A DNA stretch of 64,000 bases from Schistosoma haematobium (Eukaryota > Platyhelminthes > Trematoda > Strigeidida > Schistosomatidae). Position numbers and translations under genes: made by a program. The DNA is taken from NCBI RefSeq assembly GCF_000699445.3, contig NC_067201.1:25373033-25437032 (forward strand). The letters run 5' to 3'. The notes under the pieces are model-generated. The model had not been told where the DNA came from, did not search any database, and was given only the letters and a program-made list of their open reading frames with translations. Position 1 is the first letter of the stretch. Each line of letters begins with the position of its first letter. This document shows, in pieces, positions 1 through 11,109 of this stretch.

Positions 1-430
1 TCTGAAATGTTCACATAAATTTATTACGTTTATTGTATTTATCATTGTATTTATCATTTTAATTACTTTACCTTAATCACTGCAGCGTTTATCCACAGTT
101 TCATGCATTTGTTTAAACGCAACAGTTTCCATATTGTTTTACTCTTGCTTCGGGTTTTGATTGTTCATATACTGTTGTCAAATATAGACACAGCTATCAG
201 TTGTCTTTTGTAATATCGTATGTTATAATTATTTTTTATGTTACTGTTACAGGAAGCCTTTTTATTTTCATACCTGAAGGATGCGTTTTAACGCCCCAGA
301 CACCTCACAAGTTGAGGTTTGTAACTAAATTTTGTGTATTATTCAATAAAAAACCGCTATTGTAGACAAATCGTTGTTTTGGAAACTTCGGTTTTGCGCG
401 TATCTCAATCGAGTGCCTTAAACTCTACAA
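1..430 (+). repeat. Dispersed repeat R1, copy 1
   Basis: This AT-rich stretch has no convincing coding potential. It matches 51440-51830 in the same orientation: both contain a block reading roughly tttttatgttaycgttgcagg, followed by a match about 'acgcgtt..aacg..cagatacttcac' and a shared end near 'ttgttttccaac/ttggaaac'. A shorter third copy lies at about 30350-30545, sharing 'caacagtttccatactg'. Because the match with 51440 is direct, it is not part of the large inverted duplication but an independently dispersed repeat. Its class is unknown. Confidence 0.55.
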
Positions 431-680
431 TAGATCTAACACTGTACTAAGCGCATTACTATTATCATCAATATGAAGTAATAACACAATCTTACACAAT
501 TGTGAGAATTGATGAGAGATGTTCGGTTGTTGATGTGCTGTAATAAATCAGTATATAAACAAATAATCGTAAGCCTTCTGATGCTTTAAAAATCATTATG
601 TTTATTATACAGAGTATATTATAAATTTCACTACGCAGAACTCTATTCTTGGCAAGAATATTTATAAATTCACGAATACT

Positions 681-1119
681 TACAGAATTACTTACGCCTG
701 TTACTCCTTATGGAGAATTGGCTGCCGACCAACACTCTCCAACCCACTCTGTCCTTGAGCTTCCTTTCTAGTTCCAGCCAATTCTTGTTCATTCTTCTCA
801 TGTCTGTCTCCATTTCCCGGCGTAATGTGTTCTTTGGTCTTCCTCTTCTCCTTTGGCCTTGAGGATTCCATGTGAGAGCTTGCCTTGTGACGCATTTAGG
901 TACTTTCTTCAATGTGTGTCCTATCCACTTACAGTGCTTCTTCTTGATTTCTTCCTCCTCTGGGATATGACTTGTTCTCTCCCACAGTAGGTTGTTGCTG
1001 ATGATGTCTGGCCAGAGGATATATAGACAACTGTTGATAAACACTTGTATCTTCTGGATGATGGTTTTCATAGTTCTCCAAATTTTCCGCACCATACAGT
1101 AGAACTTTCTCATGATTAA
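681..1119 (-). mobile_element. RTE-B (SR2-like) 3' fragment
   Basis: The minus strand encodes the C-terminal tail of an RTE-B reverse transcriptase. Visible landmarks are 'VQVFINSCL', 'WERT', 'KWIGHTLKK', '[24 protein letters not shown]' (basic stretch) and the terminal 'RSNRRK'. The catalytic RT domain is absent: the copy is 5'-truncated, as is usual for target-primed reverse transcription. The inverted-arm partner at about 52630-52645 lacks it, giving an empty site. The flanks show an imperfect 8-9 bp duplication (CACGAATA near 672 and CATGATTA near 1120). It is a dead fragment. Confidence 0.8.
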
Positions 1120-2454
1120 TATGTGAATATGTTTAGATATATTCATTGAAATTTATCTTCAGAAAGCCAAAAAAATGAAAGTCAGGCCATAACAAAGTGT
1201 AATATTATGTTTGAGGGAACCAACTTACTACATCTGATTCGAGACCTCATAATGTGGACTGCTATATTAAAATGTATTTATCACTACCACTAGAAGAACA
1301 TTGCAATCACTTGTTTAATCCATATTTAACGATATGGAGAGCATGTGAATGCATTCACCAAGATCTTCGGTGTTTTATTTACTCGAAACATAAAGTGTAG
1401 ACATGATAAAATAGTTTGACCACATATACAGTTTGCCATCTGATTTGAACACATTTTTTCATTTAAATCACATTAAAGATTACACATCGCTGTATCTATT
1501 GATACCACGATTTCAGTAAAATTGAGTAGCATAAACATGTATGACGATATTCTTGTGAAATTTTGTCTCCAAGCTCTCTATATATACTGATTTACGAAAC
1601 AACTATCTATCTCAACCTGTTAGATGAATCTAATACCATCAGGCTGCCATAAATCCATTTCATATAGTATGAAGTATCAAATTATATGTATCAGCCTACC
1701 AGCTGTGGTTTTGTGTGTTTTGATATTGGTGATCAAATGTAGTACACATATTGGGACAGTTATCACTGATCATCAATCTCATGAGACAGAATATACTGAA
1801 GCCTTACAAACCATCGAAAAATAGCGCAACTAACTTCAGGTGTATTCATCACGTAAAGTATGTTAAAACCCGTGCCATCTGACCAGATATATCGATATTA
1901 TTATCAATTGTAATTCCATATCCTTTAAGGAAGTTAATAACTAAGTCATTTCAATGGATTGGTGTGTAGTGTGCTGATGTTTAAAGAACTGGTCGAATAA
2001 AGATGAGAAGATAAACACAGGTATGCTGTTTACATTACAGTTTCTTGGAAACATCTGAATCACTTTATTGGAAATGAGTGGTGTACGAAATAAATTTGAT
2101 TGATTTCACCACTGCACAAAAGTATGAAAAACATCACAATGTTCGAATCACATAAACTTGTCATTATAACAATGCGAGTGCATTACTGTTTAGCCAAATA
2201 TGCAATTGAGCATTTTTTATCCACTTAAGAAGAAATCAGTTTTTAAAACTATTTCTCTCGTATTGATTTCAACCGTAGAGACAGAGCTGATCTAGAAATA
2301 TGATGTTTACATGTTTCATCTGATCGAATCCTTTACAGACACGAGAATTAACACACATCTACCATTTGATTATGGTGTTGAGGTTATTTTATAATTATGT
2401 GATTTTACACTCTTCACGTCTATTTACCCAAGTAATTTTTCGATGCCCCTTACT
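1120..2454. other. Arm sequence without gene
   Basis: This is AT-rich arm DNA. Parts (about 1120-1300 and 1680-2030) match 52000-52640 in reverse; about 1300-1680 has no partner there. A short open frame at 1624-1824 shows no recognisable motif or codon pattern and is not called as a gene. I see no other features. Confidence 0.5.
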
Positions 2455-2545
2455 TTATGCAGAGAATTCTAAATTGTACCAAAAATATAATATTGAATAA
2501 AACTAATAATAATAATAACGATACTACTAACAATAATAATAGTTA
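2455..2545 (+). mobile_element. RTE-type 3' tail remnant with (AAT)n
   Basis: The segment reads like the 3' end of a non-LTR element: 'gagaattctaaattgtacc', an AATATTGAATAAA-like stretch and a degenerate AAT microsatellite. The same tail is at 28525-28590 (+), 16735-16830 (-) and 51830-51900 (-). It resembles the 3' end of the RTE-A copy at 44840-44900, which also ends in (AAT)n. No coding part remains. Confidence 0.5.
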
Positions 2546-2582
2546 TATAATATACCCTTGTGGGCCATGGTAATTTTACATT

Positions 2583-2782
2583 GGTTTTCAGGAGAACCAG
2601 ACACCATCCACACTTTCACGTGACAACACAAACAGTACAGCTCAATCCTGTTTCGCAGGAGAGCCGGAAACTACTCAGGCTTAAAATTTGTAGCCGAAGT
2701 AGTATGGCTTAATCCCGTTTCCAGGAGAACCAGACACCATTTAGGCTACAACGCTACAATAGGAATAGTAGAACTCAATCCA
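2583..2782 (+). repeat. Three-copy tandem repeat, period 66-67 bp
   Basis: Three diverged units begin at about 2584, 2650 and 2716. Each starts GTTT(Y)(S)CAGGAGARCC and ends near CTYAATCC. The anchor AGGAG recurs at 2590, 2657 and 2723. The near-identical phrases 'acccttgtgggccat' and 'acccttgtggaccat' lie on either side. The block sits just upstream of the Gypsy-like remnant, so it may be part of that element's LTR or leader; this is inference. Confidence 0.6.
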
Positions 2783-2799
2783 CACAAGTACCAAGCACC

Positions 2800-3880
2800 C
2801 TTGTGGACCATTCGCACCATTCATATACACATTCTCGTTACATGTACAATTGTTCCGATCAATCATCGCGTGAATCAATCATGCACAGCACGAACAAACT
2901 AGAGTTGGTTTATTCCGATTACAATACAGTCAAACTCATTAATGTTTGCAATAGCGACATGTCTTATAATGTCCCAATGACAATGGCACTTGAAAACACT
3001 GAAAGGCAACTACCAGTATGAATGAAATCGCTTAACCAGAAAACCGATTTCGCTCATGAACAGCCAGCAAAACGTGCATAAGCAATAACGAAACATCCGC
3101 TTAAAGTCAGACACAACTTCCGATATAACACTGGTAAGCAGGAGAACCTGCGAACATATCCAATTCAACATTTTTCTCACAGTGCATGCGGGGGAATGTT
3201 AAACATCGCTGGTGAGATACATTGTTAGATCACAATCAAGGAGAAAATAGTAACCTTTTTGATGGTACATCCATGACTTGACTTATTAGAACTTGACTGG
3301 ATAGATAGTCTGAAAATAACAGACCGTCACATAAACTCGATCTGCGGCAACGTTGGTACGAAGAAAGTTGATGAGGAAAACTATGTAGATTCACGGGAAG
3401 AAGATACATTGGTGGCAGCAATCGAGACCGAAACCGAAGTACAGTGAGTATTGAAATACGCAATTTATGGTCTACCGGTTACCCTCAAAGCCATCAAAGA
3501 AGTTATGGAAGATGACGAGATGTTAAGAAAGGTTAGGGATTATCTTCTCATCGAATTCCCGAACCGTCGTTTTCAAAGAGAACTGCCCTAATATTTTCAC
3601 CAGCAGGACTCACTCATGATTGTCAATTAATGTATTATATTCGCCGACAAAATCGTTGTCCCAAAATTTATGTCAAACGTTTCGAAACAATTCCATAGTG
3701 GCCATCATGCCATCAGCAATTTGAAACCATGGGCTCGAAGCTATGCTTATTGGCCTGCGATGTATCCAGATATCGAAACTAGATGCCGCAATTGATCGTC
3801 ATGCCTTCAAGCAGCCAAAAGTCCCAAGAAATGTTAACCACAACAATAGGAAAAACGTAATAAGCCCTGGTAACATGTCC
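2800..3880 (+). pseudogene. Decayed Gypsy-like LTR-retrotransposon pol (integrase end)
   Basis: Translated pieces in several frames resemble the RNase H-to-integrase linker and N-terminal integrase region of Gypsy/Ty3 elements: about 3450-3590 gives an 'IYGLPVTLKAIKE..EDDEMLRKVRDYL' style segment with 'EFPNRRF', and 3730-3880 gives 'YAYWPAMYPDIETRCRNC' (the HHCC zinc-finger end) followed by 'NPW(E)HV'. Frameshifts and stops are frequent and no RT domain is visible, so it cannot be functional. The same remnant lies inverted at 50505-51260. It joins PLE sequence abruptly at about 3880. Confidence 0.6.
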
Positions 3881-4092
3881 CATCATGGTTCTGGAAGGGT
3901 GAGAGGAGAGCAGTTTGGAGTTTCATACTTGAACATCTAATCGACTGTAATCAATCTATTGATCCACAGTTTGATTTTAAACTTGTATATACGATTCGTC
4001 CAAATCTACCTAGTATTCGTCGTAACCAACTCCTAAAAACAGCTGAAGCTGTAACCATCCATGAGTTCAAGCAAGAACTATACATACAATAA
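3880..4092 (+). pseudogene. PLE GIY-YIG C-terminal remnant joined to Gypsy integrase
   Basis: From the shared GAACATGTCCC-like junction onward the translation is that of a Penelope-like element tail: 'KGERRAV', 'EHLIDCNQSIDPQFDFKLVY', 'LLKTAEAVTIHEFK' and 'ELYIQ'. The corresponding region in the intact PLE copies is 'HLIDSGH...F.VIYRI...AEAIGIRANKPSLCVQK'. The junction falls where integrase 'PWEHV' and PLE 'NEHVP' share a nearly identical codon run. The inverted arm partner (50340-50505) has the same junction, so the fusion predates the large duplication. Confidence 0.65.
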
Positions 4093-4270
4093 TTAGTACG
4101 TTATCGTTACCTTGACCTTAACTTTCATTATTATCATTATTAATACATTTCTCCCTATATTTATGTCTCATATTCTCATTAGTTTATTCATCATTGCTCA
4201 CGATATCACTTTATTTTTTACACCTCTATCATCTTTAATTATTATAACAAAAACATTTTAATTATACTAC

Positions 4271-6648
4271 TTTTCACTTTTACTTACTTTACTTACGCCT
4301 GTTACTCCTCGTGAAGGAGCATAGGCCGCTCACCGGCATTCTCCATCCAACCCTGTCCTGGGCAATACTTCCCAGCTCCTTCCAGTTGTTATTCATCCTT
4401 TCCATATCCGCTTTTATTTCCCGACGTAATGTGTTCTTTGACCTTCCTCTTTTCCGCTTCCCTTCAGGATTCCAAGTCAGGGATGGCCTCGTGGTGCAGT
4501 TTAGTGATTTACGTAATGTATGTCCTGTCAATTTCCATCGTCTTTTACTAATTTTCTCTTCAGCTTGAAGCTGGTTTGTTCTCTCCCACAAAAGGCTGTT
4601 GCTGACGGTATCCGGCCAATGGATGTTGAGTATCTTGCGTAGACAACCATTTATAAATACTTATACCTTCTTGACGATGGTTGTTGTAGTCTTCCAAGTT
4701 TCAGCCCGTCTTTCATCCGATTCAGCAACACTCTGTTAAACACTTTCCCTGGCATTGAAAGTAGTGTAATGACTCTGTAGTTTTCACATTTGCTCAGATC
4801 TCCTTTCTTTGGAATCTTGATGAGGTGTCCTTCTTTCCAGTCCATCGGCACTTGTTCTTCCTCCCAAATTTTTTCGAATAGAAAGTGAAGCATGCTTGTG
4901 GTTACTTCGATGTCTTACTTCAGTGCTTTAGCTGGCATGTTGTCGGGTCCTGCTGCTTTCCCGTTCTTGATTTGTCTGATGGCAATTCTGATTTCTTCCG
5001 TCGTTGGTGGATTAACACCTATAGTATGTCGGTTGGATTCATTGGAGCCGGCCTATTCATGAGTTCCTCGAAGTATTCTACTCATCTGTTCTGCTGTTGT
5101 TGAATTTCAGTGATTGGCTTGCCTTCTTTGTCTTTGACCGGTCTCTCTGGTTTACTCAATTTCCCTGCTAGTTTCTTCGATGTATCATATACTTGTTCCA
5201 TATTTCCTTCTCTTGCAGCTTTACATTGTCATTTATAGTTATTTCACGTATTTCTGCTTGTTGGCTTTTATGCTTTTCTTCACTTTCTTGTTTGCTTCTA
5301 TATACTCAGCTTGTGCTTGGACTTTCTCTGCTCGTGTTCGGCTATTGTTAATTGCTGTTTTCTTGTTCTTCCTTTCTTTGATCTTGTCCAGAGTTTCTAT
5401 AGAGATTCATTCACTATGATGGTGTTTCTTTAGGCCCAGAACCTCTTGACACGTTGAAGTTAATGCTTTTTTGATACCTTTCCAGTTGTCCTCCATAGTA
5501 GTTTCTTCTTACTTCAGTAGATCTTGTAAGGCTTGGAACCTGTTGTTGAGAGCTATCTTGAATTCATTGAGTTTGTCAGTATCTCGAAGGAAGGATGTAT
5601 TGAACCTTTGTAGTGCTGTTTGTCCACTTGTCCAGTTCTTCTTTAGCCTCAGTTTTAAATTGGCTACAACTAGGTGGTGATCTGAAGCTATGTCAGCACC
5701 TCTCTTGGTTCTCACATCTTCCATTGTCCTTCGGAATTTTTTGTTGATGCAAATATGATCTATCTGGCTCTCTCTGTAGTGTGGTCCGGTGAGATTAATG
5801 CAGCTTTGTGCATACGTTTGTGTGGAAATATTGTGCCTCCTATGACCAATTTGTTAAATGCACACAGATTTGCAAATATTTTCACATTTTCGTTTCTCTC
5901 TCCCAGTCCATGTTGTCCCATAATATCTTCATATCCAGTGTTGTCTATTCCAACTTTGGCATTTAGATCTCCTATCAGAATGGTGAGGTCCTTTATTAGG
6001 CATTTCTCTATGATTGACTGCAGCCGCTCGTAGAATTTATCTTTAATGTCGTCGTTGCTATCATTGGTGGGTGCACAACATCGGATAATATTCATTGTGA
6101 TCCCCTCCTTCTTTGTTTTGAATGATACTTTGATGATTCTGGATCCGTGAGTTTCCCATCTTACAAGTGCATTTCGTGCTTCCATGGACAGCACGAGAGC
6201 AACTTTTTTGGTGTTTGGAGCATTTTCCTCTTCGTGGCCGGTGTACAGCAGCATCTCTCCAGTATTTAGCGTTTGTTGTTTCGCTGATTCCCAGTTCTGT
6301 CAAGCTGTATCTCCTCATTCCCGTTTCTATTTGACTGGTCTTCCCGAGCTCCCACATTGTTCGGAAGTTCCATATACCTATAAAAATTGTTGCTCTGGTT
6401 GTTAGAAGGGGCATCGGCGTCGTGGCTTCCGAAGGAACTTGGCTTTCACCACGAGGCACCATAGTTCTTCTAGATGATGACTTTCTAACTGACAGGGCAG
6501 AGTTTAAATGGTTTGAATTATTTCTTCTGGTTAGCGTTTTTTAATCGAGTTGGTTTTCTACAGGATGGGGTCGCTAACTCCATGTCAAACCCTCCTCCTT
6601 TACCCGGGCTTGGGACCGGCAGTTAATCTAGAAGAGCTATAGGAGGAG
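4271..6648 (-). mobile_element. RTE-B (SR2-like) copy, full-length ends but RT core deleted
   Basis: On the minus strand the 5' leader lies near 6620-6480. Then comes an APE-type endonuclease in two frames (6462-5760; 'WNFRTMW', 'ISET', 'DLNAKVGI', 'DHICINKK', 'SDHHLVVA'), a linker to about 5509, and an RT start at 4893-4700 ('WKEGHLIKIPKKGDLSKCENYRVITLL'). The RT core (motifs A to C, roughly 1 kb) is missing: at about 4700 the sequence jumps to the C-terminal tail at 4590-4289 ('[11 protein letters not shown]', '[11 protein letters not shown]', 'RSNRRK'). The flanks carry TTAATTATACTAC (4258-4270) and TTAATTATCCTAC (6649-6661), a 12/13 target-site duplication. The other arm has the empty site near 50335. 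Confidence 0.8.
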
Positions 6649-6661
6649 TTAATTATCCTAC

Positions 6662-8650
6662 TACATTCACGTTATAATTCGTTACCAAATTAATAAGTCT
6701 ATTGTTAATATCCGTATTAAGTAATCCAGTATTATAATATTTCTATTAAGTCATCTTGGTTATTCTTTGATCACATTTTCTCACAGAAATCGTACTTGAA
6801 GAAAAATCTTCATACATGATATACGATCGTACAGCTTGATAAAACAATTCGTTGGAAAGAGATCTCTTCTCTGAACTTCGAGTTTTTTAAGTTGAATAAT
6901 AGTTTGACCGAGAAAGTGAAATGGTTTTCGTATATGGTGTTACAGACTGAGCGATTTTACTTCAAGATTTTTCACATGAGCCCTCCTAATAAAACAATAC
7001 TATTTTCTAAATTTTTTCTGGGGTGCTGTTTAAACTGATTCCGTTGTCAGATTATCAAATCAGATTTTAATTATCATATCATATGGATTATCTAAATCGC
7101 CCAAAAATTGCTGGATCCTATCCGAAGGTGTCTGTGTTAGTATTCTCTGAATGATTCTTTTGTATTGGTTGATTATCTAGATGATATTAATATCAAGTGA
7201 AAGATAATGTGTTTATTTTCTTTACCTAAATTCCGTGTTTACAAATTTACCTTTAAAAAGGACTATTGATGTTTTATGTGACCTTATATCCTCAAACAAC
7301 CCTATGTCACCTATTCCTTTAAACAAATTCTTAATGAATTGTTACTTTTATGCAGTGACAAATTTTGGTGTTCTTCAACTTCACTTCGCACAAATAATCT
7401 GACAAGAGCTGACAAAGTGATATCTATGTGATGGAGGGTATGATTTCATTGACAATGCTCACATTATTGGAGTGAATTGGATACAGATTCGGGCATTTCG
7501 TTTACCATTTGGTTGATATTGAAAAGCCTGTTTGAATTAACACAATTGAAATTATAAAACACATTATTTCAGCTTGTTGGTGTTGAGCAACATGAAAATA
7601 ATTCTTGAGTTAGTCATATCTGGACTACATGCTGGATATAGTCGATACATTTCACATAAAACAGTCGGTCCGTCTAACTACAGTTTATGTCATGAATTCC
7701 ACCGACCGATATGATTTTGGCATCAATGAACCTTACGTAATAAACCAACTTTTGTAACAGAGACTGATTGAAAATAACATAAGGGTTAAGAGATTGTTTC
7801 GTTGATGACATTTTAATTAACACAAAGTATTTGATAACTGTGGTTTTAGTATGTGATTGATTAATGTGAATTCTCAGATATGGAGCATATTTGTTGTGTT
7901 TAGGTTTAGAGCAGATACTATCACTAAGAAGCTTATGGACTTTGTGATAAATAGAACCAATACACTGGATACCATTTTCTTCTAATAAAAATATTATGAA
8001 GAGAAAAATTGGCGAAACGAAGTAATTCATAGATTTAGTGTAGTGAGGTAGTATCAGAAAATATTTAGTGGTTTGATGTGTAACATTTTTTGATTTTATT
8101 CACTGGAATACACCCTGGAGCAGTAAGTTGAATGAATTATACAAAGAAAATTTCTTTCATCGTAATGTATAGCTTGTTTTGATGAGCGTTCGAGAAAAAA
8201 CTATATTTCCATACTTGAAATAAATGTGCAATGGTAAGTGATTTTTGGATTAGAAGTTGTGTTTTGTTAAAATATTAACAGTGTTTTCAGTCGGCACAAC
8301 ACAATGTATGTAAGCACTATGTGTTGTTAGTTAATCACAAACTCAGAAATAAAAATGAATAGAAATAGAGGATTGTGTGTTTCTTATGGAAATGCAACTA
8401 TAGTAGTTTTCTGGTTAATTTATTTTGTAAATGTACATCTCCGAATGTATTATTAAGAGGACACATCTACATGCATAAAGAACTTCTAGAATAGGCAAGC
8501 ACTGAAAATGGTTTACACTAAATGTTTAATGTCACCCTAATATACCAAACAAATGGTATTAATTCACTCTTATATTACCGACACGTCCAAGTAATTGTAT
8601 GTTTCAGCTGGTTGGACTAAGATACGCTGCAATAAACCAAACCGAACAGT
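6662..8650. other. Arm sequence without gene
   Basis: The blocks 6655-7000 and 7750-8480 match the other arm in reverse (49550-50340 and 45235-45505). The intervening 7000-7750 has no clear partner there. The segment 6900-7000 ('ttcacatgagccctc') also occurs at about 39320-39370 (+). Open frames (for example 7674-8030, minus) are low-complexity AT-rich translations without motifs. Position 8160-8220 corresponds to the site where the decayed RTE entered the other arm. Confidence 0.5.
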
Positions 8651-8866
8651 TTGAGATCAAACGGACTAAAAGCATTTAGCAGCGCTGTCGCAAGACATCT
8701 CCTTGACACAGGACACGAAGTCGATATACTGAAGTCCTTCAAGGTGATCAACAAACAATCAAATCCAAACCTTTTGAAATTCGCGGAAGCAATAACAAGC
8801 AAACGCTTAAAACCAGATCCTTGTGTACAAAAAGAAACAGTAATAAATCTTTCTTTGTCCTGGTAA
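8651..8866 (+). pseudogene. PLE GIY-YIG endonuclease, C-terminal 71 codons
   Basis: This open frame gives 'SSAVARHLLDTGHEVD', 'SFKVI', 'LLKFAEAITSKRLKPDPC', 'VQKETVINLSLSW', which is the conserved end of Penelope-like proteins. The same spacing is seen in the copies ending at 36678 and 38320 ('SHLIDSGH...FKVIYRI...IAEAIGIRANKPSLCVQKKFVTPLSLPW'). The RT domain and the GIY-YIG catalytic half are missing, so it is a 5'-truncated insertion. The first in-frame codon at 8651 is not a true start. An AT-rich 3' part and a hammerhead-like motif (9228-9280) follow, as expected for a PLE terminal repeat. Confidence 0.75.
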
Positions 8867-9227
8867 CATTCACCCCACCCCTTTTATTTTATTTATTTTT
8901 ATTACGTCATTTCAACTCTTTCTGAATTTTATAATTACATCATTCATAACTGACCAATTTCAATTCATATCTCTCTTTATTAACATTAATCTGTTTTCAG
9001 TTACTTCATTACATAATCGTCTAATGTGTTTTAATTCCATGATTTCTAATCACTATTTCAATTTTCTGGAACCTTCCCTCCCAAACTCTATATATTCGAA
9101 ACGAAATTTTATGACCTCATTAACTCTAACGAAATCTTTACTACATTATGTTACATCCTTCATCGCCCTCTGTTATATAAGTATGTCAATATCTATAATA
9201 ACGTTGAATTTCAAATATTTTAGGTTG

Positions 9228-9280
9228 TAAGTAGCTGATGAGGACCTAACGAAATAAAATGAATTCATATTATTCTGCGC
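9228..9280 (+). ncRNA. Hammerhead-ribozyme-like motif in PLE 3' terminal repeat
   Basis: The core CTGATGA lies at 9235-9241 and GAAA at 9251-9254. A nearly self-complementary stem III (around ATGAATTCAT) follows. The cleavage triplet would be ATT before 9275, and stem I can form between GTAG (9231-9234) and CTGC (9275-9278). Stem II (9242-9250) is poor, with only one or two pairs, so activity is doubtful. It lies about 370 bp after the PLE stop; the PLE ending at 36678 has its motif about 380 bp after its stop. Hammerheads in PLE terminal repeats are known from the literature. Confidence 0.5.
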
Positions 9281-10054
9281 CAGCCTTTGTTCTTACTCTC
9301 TTTAAAATAAACCAAACTACTGAACCAATGGTCTTTAGAATATGTATGTCTTAAAACAGATAACCAACGTCATACTGAGCACTTTTCTTCACGTAAACAT
9401 GTTTAAATATCACTTGTCTGACTGATAAATTAGAACGTTGAGTTATATAATATTCACAGGAATATTATCATTGATCTTCGTCCTTTGGAAACTCTGGATA
9501 TAGTCTTAAACTGAATTGAGGTGTGTTAACAACTTCGACAGAACTCATTTATTCTATGTTCTATGGGAACTGGATATCCGAGATACCTGTTTGGGACATT
9601 CATGTTTACCACTATTACTGATACTACGGTACACATTTAACTTTTCTTGTTGTAAATAATACTATTAGTGAGTAGCTTTAACATGTGTGATAATATTTTC
9701 TCAAATCGTATCTCCAAGCTGTCGATATTTGAATTGTTGGTAAATAGGAGTAATTATTGTAGCCGCCATATTGAAGTGACATGTGCAAAATATCTTCATA
9801 ATCAGAGATCAATAGTTTCAATCAGAGCAGATGATGAAATAGGCCATAAAACTAATCCTTATTCAAATTTTGTGATTTAATTGTTTAATTTGTTAAACCA
9901 CCAGTCAAATAAGTGTGCACCATCCGACGTGCGCTCAAACATAATTTGCAGTAACACCTAGTCCATCAAAATAATATGATGTATTATCTCAAATGGTGTA
10001 AAACATTCATTTCTAAAAATCTTTAGTTTTGAGTTTTTCAACCTCATGTTCAGC
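9281..10054. other. Arm sequence without gene
   Basis: AT-rich. About 9560-10054 matches 39800-40190 in reverse, including a clear block 'caccatccgacgtgc' against 'gcacgtcggatggt'. The open frame at 9668-9880 has no recognisable domain. Its partner frame in the other arm (39961-40266, opposite strand sense) is also open, but shares no conserved protein reading, so I do not call a gene. Confidence 0.5.
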
Positions 10055-10876
10055 TTTTCATGTATAACTTACTACTTACTACTTACACCTGTTACTCCTC
10101 GTGAAGGAGCATAGGTCGCTCACCAGCATTCTCCATCCAACCCTGTCCTGGGTAATCCTTTCCAGCTCCTTCCAGTTGTAATTCATCCTTTTCATATCTG
10201 CTTCTATTATCCGACGTAACGTGTTCTTTGGCCTTCCTCTTTTCCGCTTCCCTTCAGGATTCCAAGTTAGAGCTTGCCTCGTGATGCAGTTTGACGATTT
10301 GCGTAATGTATGTCCTATCCATTTCCATCGTCTTTTCCTAATTTCCTCTTCAGCTGGAAGTTGGTTTGTTCTCTCCCACACAAGGCTATTGCTGATGGTA
10401 TCCGGCCAATGGATGTTGAGTATCTTGCGTAGACAGCTATTTATAAATACTTGTACTTTCTTGATTGTGGTTGTTGTAGTTCTCCAAGTTTCAGCTCCAT
10501 ACAGTAGAATTGCCTTGACGTTCGTATTGAAGATTCTCACTTTGATATTGGTTGAAAGTTGTTTTGAGTTCCATATGTTCTTCAATTGTAGGAATGCGGC
10601 CCTTGCTTTGCCAATCCTCGCCTTTACGTCTGCATCTGAACCTCCATGTCTATCGACGATGCTTCCCAGATATGTAAAGGCTTCCTCCATCTTCAGAGTT
10701 TCAAGGGGGTTGGGTTTTTTTTCTCCGCTTAAAATTTAAGGGTTGTTTTTTTTTTGGGAAAAAGGGGCAGAGGGAGAGCGGTTAAATTTGGGTGTTTTTT
10801 TTAGTATTTTACCGTGTGATGAAGAGGGGGTAGGTCCTCTGGGGAAGTCCAGATATATATATATTTTCATGTATAA
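10055..10876 (-). mobile_element. 5'-truncated RTE-B insertion with 13-bp target-site duplication
   Basis: The minus strand from 10690 down to 10079 encodes the RTE-B C-terminal 203 residues: '[32 protein letters not shown]', '[13 protein letters not shown]', '[21 protein letters not shown]', '[11 protein letters not shown]' and 'RSNRCK'. TTTTCATGTATAA flanks it on both sides (10055-10067 and 10864-10876). The other arm has a single TTTCATGTATAAACACG at about 39700, the empty site. This is a clean, relatively young target-primed insertion. The 5' portion, 10700-10863, is oddly rich in runs of G and T (see findings). Confidence 0.85.
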
Positions 10877-11109
10877 ACACGTATAAAAACGAACGTGTTT
10901 TGAGATGGTTTCGTAAGTCACTTTTGTACGTGTACCTGATAATTTTAAAACCTGTTATTGTCAGTCAATGTTATTGGTGTAGTGCTTCCATTCATTATTA
11001 ATATCATGTGATCAGTCGACCAATCCCTTCAAATATTTACGTCTTCGATTGGTTCGTCTAGTCCAGTCAAGATTCTGGATCAAAATCGTGGTCATTGATA
11101 AAGAAATTC

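Noticed and set aside
9668..9880. Possible gene conserved between arms (frames at 9668-9880 and 39961-40266)
   Set aside because: Both frames are open, but their translations do not agree in a common frame; similarity is at DNA level only.
10221..10739. 172-codon plus-strand frame
   Set aside because: Antisense of the RTE-B C-terminal coding region.
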